Part shown: piece after piece, positions 16,290 to 26,012 of the stretch | Layout of the letters: the number at the start of each line of letters is the position of its first letter | Numbering within the stretch: the first letter of the stretch is position 1 | Source of the DNA: Chitinophagaceae bacterium | GTDB taxonomy: Bacteria; Bacteroidota; Bacteroidia; Chitinophagales; Chitinophagaceae | Direction of reading: 5' to 3' | Assembly (NCBI GenBank): GCA_023957155.1 | Contig: JAMLHK010000002.1 | Span: 248,001-312,000 of the forward strand | DNA: 64,000 bases | The notes under the pieces: generated by a model | Databases searched by the model: none | Told to the model about the DNA's origin: nothing | The model's input: the letters and a program-made list of their open reading frames with translations, nothing else | Program-made: the position numbers and the translations under genes

Positions 16290-16772
16290 TCAGCTCTCGT
16301 TCTGCCTGGTTTCTCTTTCTATATCAAATAAAAAATTATCCTGGTTGGCAATGATAAGGTTTTTGTACCTGTTTATCTTCACCCAGTATATGATCCAGCA
16401 AATAATAGCTGCCAGGGAACCTATGGCTCCTAACAGGGGGAGGGTATCGCTTTGATTCAATACCAGGCTTCCCAAATACAACAAGGTCATGGTTAATCCA
16501 AGGCTGAAGGTAGGTCGTTCTTCTCCTGTGGGTATGTTGAGCCGCAGGCATTCATTCTTTATTGAATCAGCCATACGGTTAACGAGTATAAACTGCCATA
16601 CGATGTTAAATACGGGAATGAGCAGCAGCCATACATGCCCGGGGGATATAGTCCTGCTTTCAATAGCAATAGCTGCAAGGGTATGCTGTAAAGTAATAAG
16701 ATAGAGAATGGCGGGCACCACGAAAGCCAGGAGGAGTAAGATCATGATCCATTCGTGTGAAATTGTATTCAT
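16290..16772 (-). CDS. Four-helix integral membrane protein (DUF4328-like)
   Basis: 160 residues, with membrane segments at about 8-30, 45-63 (GHVWLLLIPVFNIVWQFILV), 90-105 and 112-130. The P-x-x-VWLLLIPVFNIVWQF segment followed by MADSIKNEC is characteristic of the DUF4328 group. No catalytic motif; function unknown. It precedes the sirtuin gene on the same strand by about 30 bp and may share its transcript. Confidence 0.7.
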   Translation of the reverse strand: MNTISHEWIMILLLLAFVVPAILYLITLQHTLAAIAIESRTISPGHVWLLLIPVFNIVWQFILVNRMADSIKNECLRLNIPTGEERPTFSLGLTMTLLYLGSLVLNQSDTLPLLGAIGSLAAIICWIIYWVKINRYKNLIIANQDNFLFDIERETRQNES

Positions 16773-16881
16773 ATCGCAACTTTAAGTAAATATAACGCAT
16801 TAATAAGGCATCTGTTTTATGAACGGTATCCGATGTTGAATAATCTTACCCTATTTTTATCGGGTAAAAAAGGACAATGTT

Positions 16882-17676
16882 ATGCAAACAGCACATGAAA
16901 TTGACTATCGTATTTATGGTGAAGAAATGCAGTATGTAGATGTGGAGCTGGATCCGGGTGAAACGGCTATGGCGGAGAGCGGTGCATTTATGATGATGGA
17001 TGATGGTATACAGATGCAGACTATTTTTGGTGACGGCAGTCAGCAGCGGGGAGGTGGTTTAATGAACAAATTATTTAGCGCCGGTAAAAGGCTGCTTACC
17101 GGTGAGAGCCTGTTTATGACTGCTTTTACCAATATCGGGCAGGGTAAAAAAAGGGTAGCTTTTGCCTCTCCTTATCCCGGCAAGATCATTCCGCTCGATC
17201 TGTATGAACTGGGCGGCAAAGTGGTATGCCAGAAAGATGCTTTTTTATGTGCTGCCCGTGGCGTGAGTATAGGGGTTGAGTTTCAAAGGAAATTAGGCAC
17301 CGGGCTATTTGGCGGTGAAGGATTTATTATGCAGAAGTTAGAAGGTGACGGGATGGCCTTTGTACATGCGGGCGGGCACGTATTTCAGCGTGTACTGCAG
17401 GCTGGTGAAATGTTACGCATTGATACCGGTTGCCTGGTCGCTTATACTAAAGATGTGGCATACGATATCCAGTTTGTAGGAGGCATACGCAATACGATAT
17501 TTGGTGGTGAAGGTTTGTTTTTTGCCACTTTACGTGGTCCCGGCAAGGTATGGATTCAAACCTTACCTGTAAGCCGCCTGGCCAGCCGGATACTCGCCTA
17601 CGGTACGGTGAACCGAAAAGAGGAAGGCAGTTTATTAGGCGGATTGGGCAATTTACTGGACGGGGACGGGAGATGA
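16882..17676 (+). CDS. AIM24 / TIGR00266 family protein
   Basis: 264 residues. Glycine-rich beta-sandwich protein with the family hallmarks MAESGAFMMMDDGIQMQT, FTNIGQGKKRVAFASPYPGK, GEGFIMQKLEGDGMAFVHAG and GGEGLFFATLRGPGKVWIQT. Bacterial members are cytosolic proteins of unknown function; the yeast relative is mitochondrial. The protein is complete and of normal length. Convergent with prfC. Confidence 0.88.
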   Translation: MQTAHEIDYRIYGEEMQYVDVELDPGETAMAESGAFMMMDDGIQMQTIFGDGSQQRGGGLMNKLFSAGKRLLTGESLFMTAFTNIGQGKKRVAFASPYPGKIIPLDLYELGGKVVCQKDAFLCAARGVSIGVEFQRKLGTGLFGGEGFIMQKLEGDGMAFVHAGGHVFQRVLQAGEMLRIDTGCLVAYTKDVAYDIQFVGGIRNTIFGGEGLFFATLRGPGKVWIQTLPVSRLASRILAYGTVNRKEEGSLLGGLGNLLDGDGR

Positions 17677-17762
17677 GGGTTCAGGTTTCAGGGTGTGAAG
17701 AATTTCCTTGTACTTCGCACCTGTAGCCTGCCCTCCCTGCAACTTGTAACCTGCATCCTCAC
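17677..17762. repeat. CAGGTTTCAGG-word inverted repeat between convergent genes
   Basis: Left arm AGGGTTCAGGTTTCAGGGTG then TGAAG; right arm CTTCGCACCTGTAGCCTG... ending GTAACCTGCATCCTCACCC. The arms are built of degenerate 7-nt words and their complements, the same architecture as the efflux-operon repeats but a different word. The right arm runs into the prfC stop codon. Confidence 0.6.
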
Positions 17763-19348
17763 CCTTTATGTATTTCACTGCTGAAATGAAATTTGATATC
17801 CGGATTATTTGATATCTCGGTATTAAGGAACCACTCGCTTTGAGCTAAGTATACCAGATGATCATCTTTGTCTGTTACCACATTACCGGTCTTAAACCGG
17901 GTAAAATCATCTAATTTTTTTCGGTCGTTTGAAGTAATCCAGCAGGCTTTATAAAAAGGGAGGGTATTGAACTGAACAGAGGCGCCGTATTCGTGCAACA
18001 GCCGGTATTGAATCACTTCAAATTGCAGATCGCCCACGCAGCCGATGATCTTCCGGTTGCCATTATGCTGGGTAAATAACTGGGCAACTCCTTCATCGGT
18101 TAATTGCATCAGTCCTTTTTCTAATTGTTTTGTTTTCATCGGGTCTTTGTTCACGACTTCCTTAAACAATTCGGGGGAAAAGCTGGGTATACCGGTAAAG
18201 AAAAAGTTTCCACCTTCGGTCAGGGTATCGCCGATCTTAAAATTACCGGTATCAAATAATCCCACTACATCTCCGGGAAACGCCTCTTCTATTATGTCCT
18301 TCTGGCGGGCCATAAATGAATAAGGATTGCTGAAGCGGATATCCTTATTTAAGCGAACATGATGGTAATATTTATTGCGTTCAAATTTTCCGGAGCATAC
18401 CCTTAAAAATGCAATACGGTCCCGGTGCCGGGGATCCAGGTTGGCATGAATTTTAAAAACAAACCCGCTAAACTTTTCTTCCTCAGGGCAAATCTCTTTT
18501 TCAGATGTCGGACGGCATTGAGGAGCGGGCGCTATGCGGGTAAAAGTATCAAGCATTTCTTTAACGCCGAAATTATTTACCGCACTTCCAAAGAACACCG
18601 GCGCTGTTTTAGCCTGGAGGTAATCCTGTACGTTCATCTCACCATACACGCCGTCAATCAGCTCAACATCTTCCCGTAGCTGTGCTGCATTTCGATCGCC
18701 TATCTTGCTGGCCAGCACGGAGGCAGAGAGATCGGTTATATGCTCCATGTCTTCATCGTTGGTTTTAGTATGGGGAGCAAATAACAGCAGATTCTTTTCA
18801 AAGAGATTGTAAACGCCTTTAAACTCTTTACCGCTGTTAATGGGCCAGGTCATGGGATGAAGCTGTAAGTGCAGTTCTTTTTCTATTTCCTCCAGCAGAT
18901 CAAAAGGTAATTTCCCGTCACGATCCATTTTATTGATGAAAACGATCACCGGGGTATCCCGCATCCGGCATACTTCCATCAACCGGCGCGTTTGTTCCTC
19001 AACCCCGTTTACACTGTCAATTACGAGTATCACGCTGTCTACAGCCGTAAGGGTCCGGTAGGTATCTTCAGCAAAGTCCTTGTGTCCCGGGGTGTCCAGC
19101 AGGTTGATGAGGTTACCTTTATATTCAAAAGTCATTACACTTGTAGCTACGGAGATGCCGCGTTGCTTTTCAATCTCCATAAAGTCGCTGGTGGCATGCT
19201 TTTTTATTTTATTGCTCTTAACAGCGCCTGCGGTTTGGATGGCGCCCCCAAAAAGCAATAATTTTTCGGTTAAGGTAGTTTTACCCGCATCCGGGTGAGA
19301 TATGATGGCAAAGGTTTTACGCTTATTGATTTCTGCTGTATATTTCAT
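17759..19348 (-). CDS. prfC: Peptide chain release factor 3
   Basis: 529 residues. GTPase that ejects RF1/RF2 from the ribosome after termination. G1 [11 protein letters not shown]2 [11 protein letters not shown]3 [17 protein letters not shown]4 NKMDRDG; then the RF3-specific domains with [34 protein letters not shown] and [20 protein letters not shown]. Length and order match RF3 rather than EF-G. A TACCTTTG -7 element ends 8 bp before the start codon, so the mRNA would be nearly leaderless. Confidence 0.97.
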   Translation of the reverse strand: MKYTAEINKRKTFAIISHPDAGKTTLTEKLLLFGGAIQTAGAVKSNKIKKHATSDFMEIEKQRGISVATSVMTFEYKGNLINLLDTPGHKDFAEDTYRTLTAVDSVILVIDSVNGVEEQTRRLMEVCRMRDTPVIVFINKMDRDGKLPFDLLEEIEKELHLQLHPMTWPINSGKEFKGVYNLFEKNLLLFAPHTKTNDEDMEHITDLSASVLASKIGDRNAAQLREDVELIDGVYGEMNVQDYLQAKTAPVFFGSAVNNFGVKEMLDTFTRIAPAPQCRPTSEKEICPEEEKFSGFVFKIHANLDPRHRDRIAFLRVCSGKFERNKYYHHVRLNKDIRFSNPYSFMARQKDIIEEAFPGDVVGLFDTGNFKIGDTLTEGGNFFFTGIPSFSPELFKEVVNKDPMKTKQLEKGLMQLTDEGVAQLFTQHNGNRKIIGCVGDLQFEVIQYRLLHEYGASVQFNTLPFYKACWITSNDRKKLDDFTRFKTGNVVTDKDDHLVYLAQSEWFLNTEISNNPDIKFHFSSEIHKG

Positions 19349-19355
19349 CGGGGCG

Positions 19356-19363
19356 CAAAGGTA
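19356..19363 (-). promoter_or_regulatory. -7 promoter element of prfC
   Basis: TACCTTTG on the reverse strand. Its closeness to the prfC start codon predicts a very short leader. No good -33 TTTG is seen at the expected distance. Confidence 0.4.
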
Positions 19364-19375
19364 AGAATATGTGAT

Positions 19376-21889
19376 TTATTGTCCTACCAGAAATAATGCA
19401 TTGCAGAACATCAGTTTGCCGTTTTGCCAGAAGTTACGGAATAACACATCATCCGCCAGGTATATAATATTTCCTTTACCGATATCCTGTACACCGCAGA
19501 TCAATCCGTCAATCAGCTTCTTTTTTAATTCAGCGCCTACAAAGCCGGCAACAAGGTTATCTTTTTTTATAACGCCTACATTCCATCCATCATCAATAAA
19601 CTCATAAACATTGTCGTCCATTTTCAGGGTATAGTAGTAATCCGGGTATCCGAATGCAAGGGGATGACTGTTATCTAATTGAACTTTATAGATAGACCCC
19701 GGTGTGTAAGAAGAGATCATTTCCCTGTCCTGGTCGCCAAACTTTTTTAAGGCCGCGTACAGGTCTTCCTTATCCGTATGCTCTTCCTCCTTTTTGAACT
19801 TTATGCCACCGTCTAATCCGGCAAGCTGGGCTACCGCATTTTCCATTGCAATGAGTCTGCCGCCTTTGCTGATCCAGCTTTTAAGTTCAGCAAAGTCTTT
19901 ATCATTTAAAAAGGAGTATCTTCCATCGGGCAGGATCAGTACATCTATATCGTTCCAGTTGACGCGATTCAGATGTTCCGGGTTGATCAGGGTAACCGGG
20001 TAATTCAGTTCTCTTTCTATAAAAAACCATACTTCACCTGCTGCATTGGAATTTACTCCTTCACCGGCAAGCAGGGCAATTTGAGGCGCTTTTAAATATT
20101 TTACATTTTCGCTGCCGAAATCATATCCTTTGTCAACCAACCCGCTGTTTACCGGGTATGCTTTTATATCTTGCTCGTTGCAGGCTTCGGCTACGAGCCC
20201 CCATAACTGATCGGCAAAAGCCCCGTTAGCCGTTTTTAATACGATCACCGCCCCGGCTTTAAAGCTGGCGCCCCCAATTTCAAAGTCGTTGGAAGCAAAG
20301 CGAAGCTTAACTCCTTTTTGCATTAAGCATGCAGCCGCTTTAGCGCTTTGTACTCCTTCCCAGGGAATCACATAACCGTATCTGTTAGACGAGGTATTCC
20401 GGGCAGGAACTTCTTTTGTATAGTTGCCGGTAAGGCGGATCTTTTCTTTAACAGCATAGGCGGTTAAGCCATATACATAAGGGAGCGACCATGCGGTAAT
20501 ATCATAAGTTGCCGAGTCTACTAATTTTGATTTCGGCTCGAATAACACGCTTAACAGGGTTGATTTCGGTTGTGCATTGCTGATAACAATATCACCTTCG
20601 GTGATGGTAAAGGCTTCTTCCCTGCCGGAAAAATAATTATATCCTTTGGCATTTCCTTTTGCCGATCCGTATTGAATATTATTTTTATCTAAAAGCTCAA
20701 TCAAGGCAGCCATACGCTGGGCGTTACCCTCTTCTTTTTTAATGATATAGGTTTTATAGATCCCGGTTCCCGGAGACAGGGCATCATTAAAAAATTTTCT
20801 GAATTCCCGGACCAGCCTGCCGGCATTTTGGGATGAGATTTCAATCGTGCTGAGTCCCGAAGTATAATGATGTGTTAGCCGGTCTGTCAGCGTAAGGGTA
20901 TCGCCTTCTTTTTTATAAACGCCCAACCCGGAAGAAGGTCCCCCACCCTGCTCGTATGTCATACCTATAGCGCCGTTATAAATCGGGTAGGTATCACCGT
21001 AAGAAGGATAGTATAGATCAAATATTTCTTTGGTAAAGTAAAGCCAGCCGTTTGAATCGAAGTATTTGGCATTGTTCTTCCCTATGGTCACCTGGAAATC
21101 TCTTTGCCACGGGGTAATAGCTTCGTGATACGGCTGGGCAGCAGGCGCAAAATAATAGGGAGCATTGATGCCCTGTTCGTGATAATCAACGTGTATTTGC
21201 GGGTACCATTGCTGGTACAGCTTCATTCTTTGCTGTGATTCAATTTGGGTTTGCCAGGCCCAATCACGGTTAAGATCAAAATAATAATGGTTGGTTCTTC
21301 CTCCCGGCCACTGTTCCCGATGCTCTCTTGCATCTAAACGGGGATTATAATTTTTGCCTGCCACACTGGTAAACCAGTTTACATACCGGTCCCTGCCATC
21401 CGGGTTGATACAGGGATCTATGACAACAACGGTATTCTTCAGCCATGTTTTAGTCCTTGTATCAGCAGGATTTACTAACTCATATAAGGTAAGCATTGCG
21501 GCTTCGGAAGAGGAAGCCTCATTGCCATGCACATTGTAGCTCAGCCACACGATAACCGGTGTATTTTCTACCGGTGCGGTGTTATCCATTGCCATGTTGG
21601 CAAGACGCAGGTTATTTTGCCGGATATTTTCGAGGTTGCTGATGTTTTCTTCCGATGAAACAAAAGCCGCAATCAACGGACGCCCCTCATGAGTTTGTCC
21701 GTAGGACTGCAGTCTGACCATGCCCGGCGAAGCTGCCGCTACATGGTTAAAATAGTTAATGATTTTAAAATGAGGTGTATATTGCGTGCCCGGCTTATAC
21801 CCTAAAAAGGTTTCGGGGGATTGCAGTTGCGCGGAAACAGGGATATAACCTATAAAAAGCAGCAGGAGTATACTGAGCCTCGTTTTCAT
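19376..21889 (-). CDS. Exported M14-family zinc carboxypeptidase
   Basis: 837 residues. Signal peptide MKTRLSILLLLFIGYIPVSAQ. Zinc-ligand motif HGNE (His121, Glu124), substrate-binding region NPDGRDRYVNWF, downstream His233/His237 in HVDYHEQG, and the likely catalytic Glu in MTYEQGGG. After about residue 400 comes a second alpha/beta domain with IALLAGEGVNSN, VLILPDGRYSF and a ThuA/glutaminase-like look, as in many Bacteroidota M14 proteins. Likely a periplasmic or outer-surface peptidase. The ISAs1 element sits upstream of its start and may have replaced its native promoter region. Confidence 0.9.
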   Translation of the reverse strand: MKTRLSILLLLFIGYIPVSAQLQSPETFLGYKPGTQYTPHFKIINYFNHVAAASPGMVRLQSYGQTHEGRPLIAAFVSSEENISNLENIRQNNLRLANMAMDNTAPVENTPVIVWLSYNVHGNEASSSEAAMLTLYELVNPADTRTKTWLKNTVVVIDPCINPDGRDRYVNWFTSVAGKNYNPRLDAREHREQWPGGRTNHYYFDLNRDWAWQTQIESQQRMKLYQQWYPQIHVDYHEQGINAPYYFAPAAQPYHEAITPWQRDFQVTIGKNNAKYFDSNGWLYFTKEIFDLYYPSYGDTYPIYNGAIGMTYEQGGGPSSGLGVYKKEGDTLTLTDRLTHHYTSGLSTIEISSQNAGRLVREFRKFFNDALSPGTGIYKTYIIKKEEGNAQRMAALIELLDKNNIQYGSAKGNAKGYNYFSGREEAFTITEGDIVISNAQPKSTLLSVLFEPKSKLVDSATYDITAWSLPYVYGLTAYAVKEKIRLTGNYTKEVPARNTSSNRYGYVIPWEGVQSAKAAACLMQKGVKLRFASNDFEIGGASFKAGAVIVLKTANGAFADQLWGLVAEACNEQDIKAYPVNSGLVDKGYDFGSENVKYLKAPQIALLAGEGVNSNAAGEVWFFIERELNYPVTLINPEHLNRVNWNDIDVLILPDGRYSFLNDKDFAELKSWISKGGRLIAMENAVAQLAGLDGGIKFKKEEEHTDKEDLYAALKKFGDQDREMISSYTPGSIYKVQLDNSHPLAFGYPDYYYTLKMDDNVYEFIDDGWNVGVIKKDNLVAGFVGAELKKKLIDGLICGVQDIGKGNIIYLADDVLFRNFWQNGKLMFCNALFLVGQ

Positions 21890-21938
21890 GTAGCATTAAT
21901 TTGATACGGCAATTTAAGAAACCATTGGGCATAAAGCA

Positions 21939-21948
21939 CCGGTTGGAG
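21939..21948. repeat. Target-site duplication, left copy
   Basis: CCGGTTGGAG directly outside the left terminal repeat of the insertion sequence; identical to 23183-23192. Confidence 0.9.
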
Positions 21949-23182
21949 CAGGGATTTCGCTTTTAAAGTTTGAGGACTAATTCCCTGTAGGCATCGTTGT
22001 GAGCCGCCCTAAGTCTTTTGAGGGGTTTGGTTTTAATTACGGTCTTCTCATTTTCAATGAGTCCTAAAGCAACTTTATTAATAATATTGGAGTTTTGAGC
22101 TGAGTTGCCTATTTTTTTCAATTGTCCGTCCTCATTGTAGAGTACATCCAGTTCCCAGTGAAGATTGTTTTCAATTGACCAATGCGACCTGACAGCATCG
22201 TTTAACAGCGTTGCATCAGGCTTTAGTGATGATATATAATAGCGATATTCCTGCGACCGAACGCCTGTTTTCTTAATGGTGCGAAAAGATTGGATGCGCA
22301 CTAAAGTGTTGAGTTTTGCCCACTGCTCCCTATCCTGAAAGTACACATCTTTAACAGCAATGGTTTCGCATATTCTTTTCTCTATCCTGCCATGACCCAT
22401 AGCGCTTTTTTCAGATACACATCTTAGTGAGGTCCCGTTAAAAATGTCTTCTATCTGGTCTTTTAAATACTTCTGATTATCCTTCACCTGAAGTATGTAG
22501 TCAGCTTTCTTCTCTACTATCTTTTTAGCGATTTCTTTCTGACAGCCCATAGCATCAATGGTAACAATGCTGCCTTCCAGAAAAAGAATATCCAGCAGGG
22601 CGGGTATGGCTGTAATCTCATTTTCTTTTTCTGATACCTCTACCTGACCTATGCACAGCCTGTTGCCCGCACAAAAGGCGCTGACAATGTGTTGAGGGTA
22701 CTTACCTCCCAAAGACGCCGCCCCCCTTATCGTTTTGCCGTCAATAGGCACTACTTTACCCTTTGCCCTCTCTGTCACAGCCTGCACCCATTCAAAAAAG
22801 CATTTGGAAAATGCCTGGGGCGCTAATGCACTAAAAAAATCACTGATGGCATCATGAGAGGGTATTTTCTTAAACGGATAGAATTTGCGCAGCCAGTCTG
22901 TTTTTAAATTGCCAAACTCTTCTATTGTTGTCCATGCTGTACAACCGCATACAGAGGCTGAAATAGTTAAAAATATTATCTCTTCAAGACTGTAAAGGAT
23001 ATTGCCTTTGCTAAGGCGACGGGGATCTTTCAATGATTGAAAACTTTCTTTGAATACAATTAGTGGACTGTACTCCTCCTGGGTAGTAGTGGTCATTTTT
23101 TTTATATGGCTGACCTTAGCCGTTATCACACAAATATACTATTGGTCTCTTTATCTAAAAAATCTTAAAAGCGAAATCCCTG
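21949..23182. mobile_element. Complete ISAs1-family insertion sequence
   Basis: 1234 bp bounded by perfect 18-bp terminal inverted repeats CAGGGATTTCGCTTTTAA (21949-21966 and complement 23165-23182), with a single transposase gene and a perfect 10-bp target duplication. Element size, single ORF and 8-10-bp duplications fit the ISAs1 family. The intact ends and duplication indicate a recent insertion. It lies between the starts of the M14 peptidase gene and the gamma-glutamyltransferase gene. Confidence 0.93.
21963..23096 (-). CDS. ISAs1-family transposase (DDE)
   Basis: 377 residues from ATG 23096 (MTTTTQEEYSPL); a frame from 23129 adds eleven residues. Family landmarks: LKDPRRLSKGNILYSLEEII, IPSHDAISDFF, VVPIDGKTIRGA (first catalytic Asp), VTIDAMGCQKEIAKKI (second Asp), ADYILQVKDNQKYL and, near the end, RSHWSIENNLHWELDVLYNE with the catalytic Glu. 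Full length with no frameshift, so probably active. The stop lies only 14 bp from the left end of the element. Confidence 0.95.
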   Translation of the reverse strand: MTTTTQEEYSPLIVFKESFQSLKDPRRLSKGNILYSLEEIIFLTISASVCGCTAWTTIEEFGNLKTDWLRKFYPFKKIPSHDAISDFFSALAPQAFSKCFFEWVQAVTERAKGKVVPIDGKTIRGAASLGGKYPQHIVSAFCAGNRLCIGQVEVSEKENEITAIPALLDILFLEGSIVTIDAMGCQKEIAKKIVEKKADYILQVKDNQKYLKDQIEDIFNGTSLRCVSEKSAMGHGRIEKRICETIAVKDVYFQDREQWAKLNTLVRIQSFRTIKKTGVRSQEYRYYISSLKPDATLLNDAVRSHWSIENNLHWELDVLYNEDGQLKKIGNSAQNSNIINKVALGLIENEKTVIKTKPLKRLRAAHNDAYRELVLKL

Positions 23183-23192
23183 CCGGTTGGAG
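23183..23192. repeat. Target-site duplication, right copy
   Basis: CCGGTTGGAG directly outside the right terminal repeat, 51 bp before the ggt start codon. Confidence 0.9.
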
Positions 23193-23242
23193 CAGGATAT
23201 CAGCAAAATTCTTTTTAGTACCTTCCCCGGCAAAAAATATTG

Positions 23243-24973
23243 ATGAAATATTTGTCTTTTTTAATCCCGGTGGCAGGAAGCGCGGTCTTTTTTGTCACGG
23301 GATGTAATAACCCCGGGACAAGTGCTCTAACTCCTTATTCCTATACTATTCAAAAAAGCATGATCAGCTACAATGGCGCTGTTGTCTCCGCACATCCGCT
23401 GGCGAGTAAAGTGGGTGTTATGATATTGCAGCAGGGAGGTAATGCCGTGGATGCGGCTATTGCCACACAGCTTGCCCTGGCTGTAGTATATCCCGGAGCA
23501 GGTAACCTGGGAGGTGGAGGATTTATGGTGGCTTACCTGAAGGACGGGCAGTCGGTAGCTATAGATTACCGCGAACAGGCGCCCGCTGCGGCTGCAAGGG
23601 ATATGTATCTCGATAGTTCCGGCAACCCGGTGATGCGGCTTAGCCAGTATGGTCACTTATCCGCTGGGGTACCGGGAACGGTAGCGGGTTTGTTTGCTTC
23701 TATAAAATACGCCACTATGCCTTTTGAGCAATTGATTACGCCCGCTATTGCATTAGCGGAGAAAGGATTTGTGATAACAGCCGGTGAGGCGACATCACTT
23801 AACCATACACAGGAGGAGTTTCAGCAGTATAATACTTTCCCGGTAGCTTTTATAAAACAGGAAGGATGGAAGCCCGGTGATACCCTGGTGCAAACTGATC
23901 TTTCTGAAACCCTGAAACGTATCCGTGATAAGGGCCGAAGTGGTTTTTACGAAGGGGAAACAGCAAGCCTGGTTGTTTCGGAAATGAAAAAGGGTAATGG
24001 CATTATCTCCCCGGATGATCTCAAGAATTATGAAGCCAGAGAACGGCAGCCGGTTGAATTTAATTATAAAGGATATACCATATTGTCTATGCCGTTGCCC
24101 AGCAGTGGCGGGATTATTTTACAGCAGTGTTTGAAAATGATTGAACAGCGGAACATCGGTCAAATGGGTTTTCAAAGCGCCTGGTCGGTACAGTTGATGG
24201 CGGAAACGGAGAGAAGAGCTTTTGCAGACAGGGCGGAATTTATGGGAGATATAGATTTTGTGAAAGTACCTGTTCATGCTTTAACGAGTGATGCTTACCT
24301 GGAAGAGAGAATGTCTGATTTTATACAGGGAAGGGCCGGGAGCAGTGAACAAATACAAGCCGGCCGGCTGAACCGGGAAAGTGAAGAAACAACTCATCTT
24401 TCTATAGCAGATCAATGGGGAAATGTAGTTGCGGTTACCACTACGTTAAATGGAAGTTATGGCAGCAAGACGGTAGTCAGCGGCGCCGGTTTCTTATTGA
24501 ATAACGAAATGGATGATTTTAGTGTAAAGCCGGGCGTACCTAATATGTATGGTGCATTAGGATCTGAAGCCAATGCCATTGCACCGGGTAAACGGATGCT
24601 TAGCTCTATGACGCCCACCATTGTTTTGAAAGACAATGAACCTTACTTAGTAGTTGGTACGCCGGGTGGCACCACGATACCTACTTCAGTATTTCAGACT
24701 ATCGTAAACATTATTGATTTCAATTTAAGTGCATCGGATGCGGTTAATAAACCTAAGTTTCATCATCAGTGGATGCCGGATGAATTGTATGTGGAAAGAG
24801 ATTTTCCTTCTGCCATAGCAGATTCCCTGCAGGATATGGGGTATACCATAACCCGCAGGGACAATATTGGCAGAACGGAACTGATTAGAATAGAAAAAAA
24901 TAAAACCGGTAAAGGGTACCTTTTTGAGTCGGTTGCTGATAAACGGGGAGATGATGCTGCCGAAGGTTTTTAA
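23243..24973 (+). CDS. ggt: Gamma-glutamyltransferase (lipoprotein)
   Basis: 576 residues from ATG 23243 (a TTG precedes it by one codon). Cleaves glutathione and transfers gamma-glutamyl groups, in the periplasm. Lipoprotein signal ends AVFFVTGC. Family motifs: GGNAVDAAIATQLALAVV, GNLGGGGFMV, DYREQAP, the autocleavage and catalytic Thr383 in ETTHLSIADQWGN, GSKTVVSGAGFLLNNEMDDF and the oxyanion-region PLPSSGG. It matures by self-cleavage before the Thr. The insertion sequence ends about 60 bp upstream, so expression may depend on, or have lost, part of its native promoter. Confidence 0.94.
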   Translation: MKYLSFLIPVAGSAVFFVTGCNNPGTSALTPYSYTIQKSMISYNGAVVSAHPLASKVGVMILQQGGNAVDAAIATQLALAVVYPGAGNLGGGGFMVAYLKDGQSVAIDYREQAPAAAARDMYLDSSGNPVMRLSQYGHLSAGVPGTVAGLFASIKYATMPFEQLITPAIALAEKGFVITAGEATSLNHTQEEFQQYNTFPVAFIKQEGWKPGDTLVQTDLSETLKRIRDKGRSGFYEGETASLVVSEMKKGNGIISPDDLKNYEARERQPVEFNYKGYTILSMPLPSSGGIILQQCLKMIEQRNIGQMGFQSAWSVQLMAETERRAFADRAEFMGDIDFVKVPVHALTSDAYLEERMSDFIQGRAGSSEQIQAGRLNRESEETTHLSIADQWGNVVAVTTTLNGSYGSKTVVSGAGFLLNNEMDDFSVKPGVPNMYGALGSEANAIAPGKRMLSSMTPTIVLKDNEPYLVVGTPGGTTIPTSVFQTIVNIIDFNLSASDAVNKPKFHHQWMPDELYVERDFPSAIADSLQDMGYTITRRDNIGRTELIRIEKNKTGKGYLFESVADKRGDDAAEGF

Positions 24974-25048
24974 AAGGAATTAAGCATACAGACCATCTTT
25001 TCCTGGTTTGCGGGAAGGTTAAAGAGGGTATCATATCAGCAAAAAACT

Positions 25049-25092
25049 GAAATAAAAAGCACCTGCCGTATTGTATTTGTGCTACCGGCAGG
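25049..25092 (-). terminator. Terminator of the DUF937-like gene
   Basis: On the reverse strand the stem ACCTGCCG/CGGCAGGT (25085-25092 with 25061-25068) is followed by GCTTTTTATTT. It also lies after ggt on the other strand and may serve both. Confidence 0.7.
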
Positions 25093-25123
25093 TACTATCA
25101 GGTTATTCTTGCAGCAGACTGTT

Positions 25124-25696
25124 TTACCTGCCGAAAAGTCCTTTTAATTTATCTAAAATACCACCGGAGCTGTTCCCTCCTACTTTGTTAAATAACAGTA
25201 AAAGATCCTGCAGATCGGTGTCGCCATCGCCGTCAAGGTCAAGGGAACCGCTTTTTACCTTCGATAGCAAACCCTGCAGGTCAAGTCCTGATGTTTTACC
25301 TCCGGAAAGTCCGTTGAACAGGCTCTGGATATCAAAACTGTTGTCATTGGTGTCATTTGTTTTTTGTACTAAGCTCCTTAAAACAACGGGAATCAGGCTT
25401 CCGGCAACATTACCGGCCAACTGGTTATTTAATCCAAATTTATCCTGCAATTGTTGAACAAAGCTGCCGGAAATTTGCTGGGTAATATTGCTGTTTTCCA
25501 CAGCTTCAGCCTGCCCGCCAAACATTTTTAATACGTCTTTCAGTCCGCCCTGGGCTAATAAGCCCTGCAAGCCCCCGGTAATAGAGTGCGTGGCTTCAAC
25601 GATCACTTCCTCATTCTTTTCATTCGGGATAGCGGGATTGTTTATAATAGTGTCTCCTGCATATTGTTTTACGAGATTCAAAAGATTGTCTAACAT
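25124..25696 (-). CDS. DUF937-like protein with an EF-hand/dockerin-like loop
   Basis: 190 residues, no signal peptide or membrane segment. The N-terminal helical part (MLDNLLNLVKQYAGDTII, NEEVIVEATHSITGGLQGLL, NQLAGNVAGSLIPVVLRSLV) resembles the DUF937/YidB-like group. Near the C-terminus SGSLDLDGDGDTDLQDLLLL is a textbook DxDxDG calcium loop, like half a dockerin, followed by a Gly/Ser linker and a terminal KLKGLFGR. Role unknown; calcium binding is inferred from the loop only. Confidence 0.7.
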   Translation of the reverse strand: MLDNLLNLVKQYAGDTIINNPAIPNEKNEEVIVEATHSITGGLQGLLAQGGLKDVLKMFGGQAEAVENSNITQQISGSFVQQLQDKFGLNNQLAGNVAGSLIPVVLRSLVQKTNDTNDNSFDIQSLFNGLSGGKTSGLDLQGLLSKVKSGSLDLDGDGDTDLQDLLLLFNKVGGNSSGGILDKLKGLFGR

Positions 25697-26012
25697 ACTG
25701 GTTGGTTTAAAATATTTAAGTTAGGGAATTTTAACGAAAGGTTGCGTTGGGTGGAAAAAAATCCATTCCTTCCAAAACCGTAGTTTTGTGAAAGTCTTCA
25801 AAGCCACAGAGTTAAAACCAGCGATATACCATTAAGTTAACGATAAGGTAAAGTGCAACCATGCCCTGGTTTTTCAAAATACAAAATTTAAGCTTTGTTA
25901 TGGATATTGAATTGGTCTATCGGTTGGGTTTATTTATTTTTACACTTAATTTTCCAGCCTGAAAGCTACGCTTAAAATATTAAAGATCGTATTCCTGTCA
26001 TTACTTTTCCTG
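25697..26012. other. Intergenic region, no gene seen
   Basis: About 315 bp between divergent genes, presumably holding both promoters. The last 63 bp (from 25950) are open in frame with the TamB-like gene and probably encode its true N-terminus. No RNA gene or strong hairpin was seen. Confidence 0.5.
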
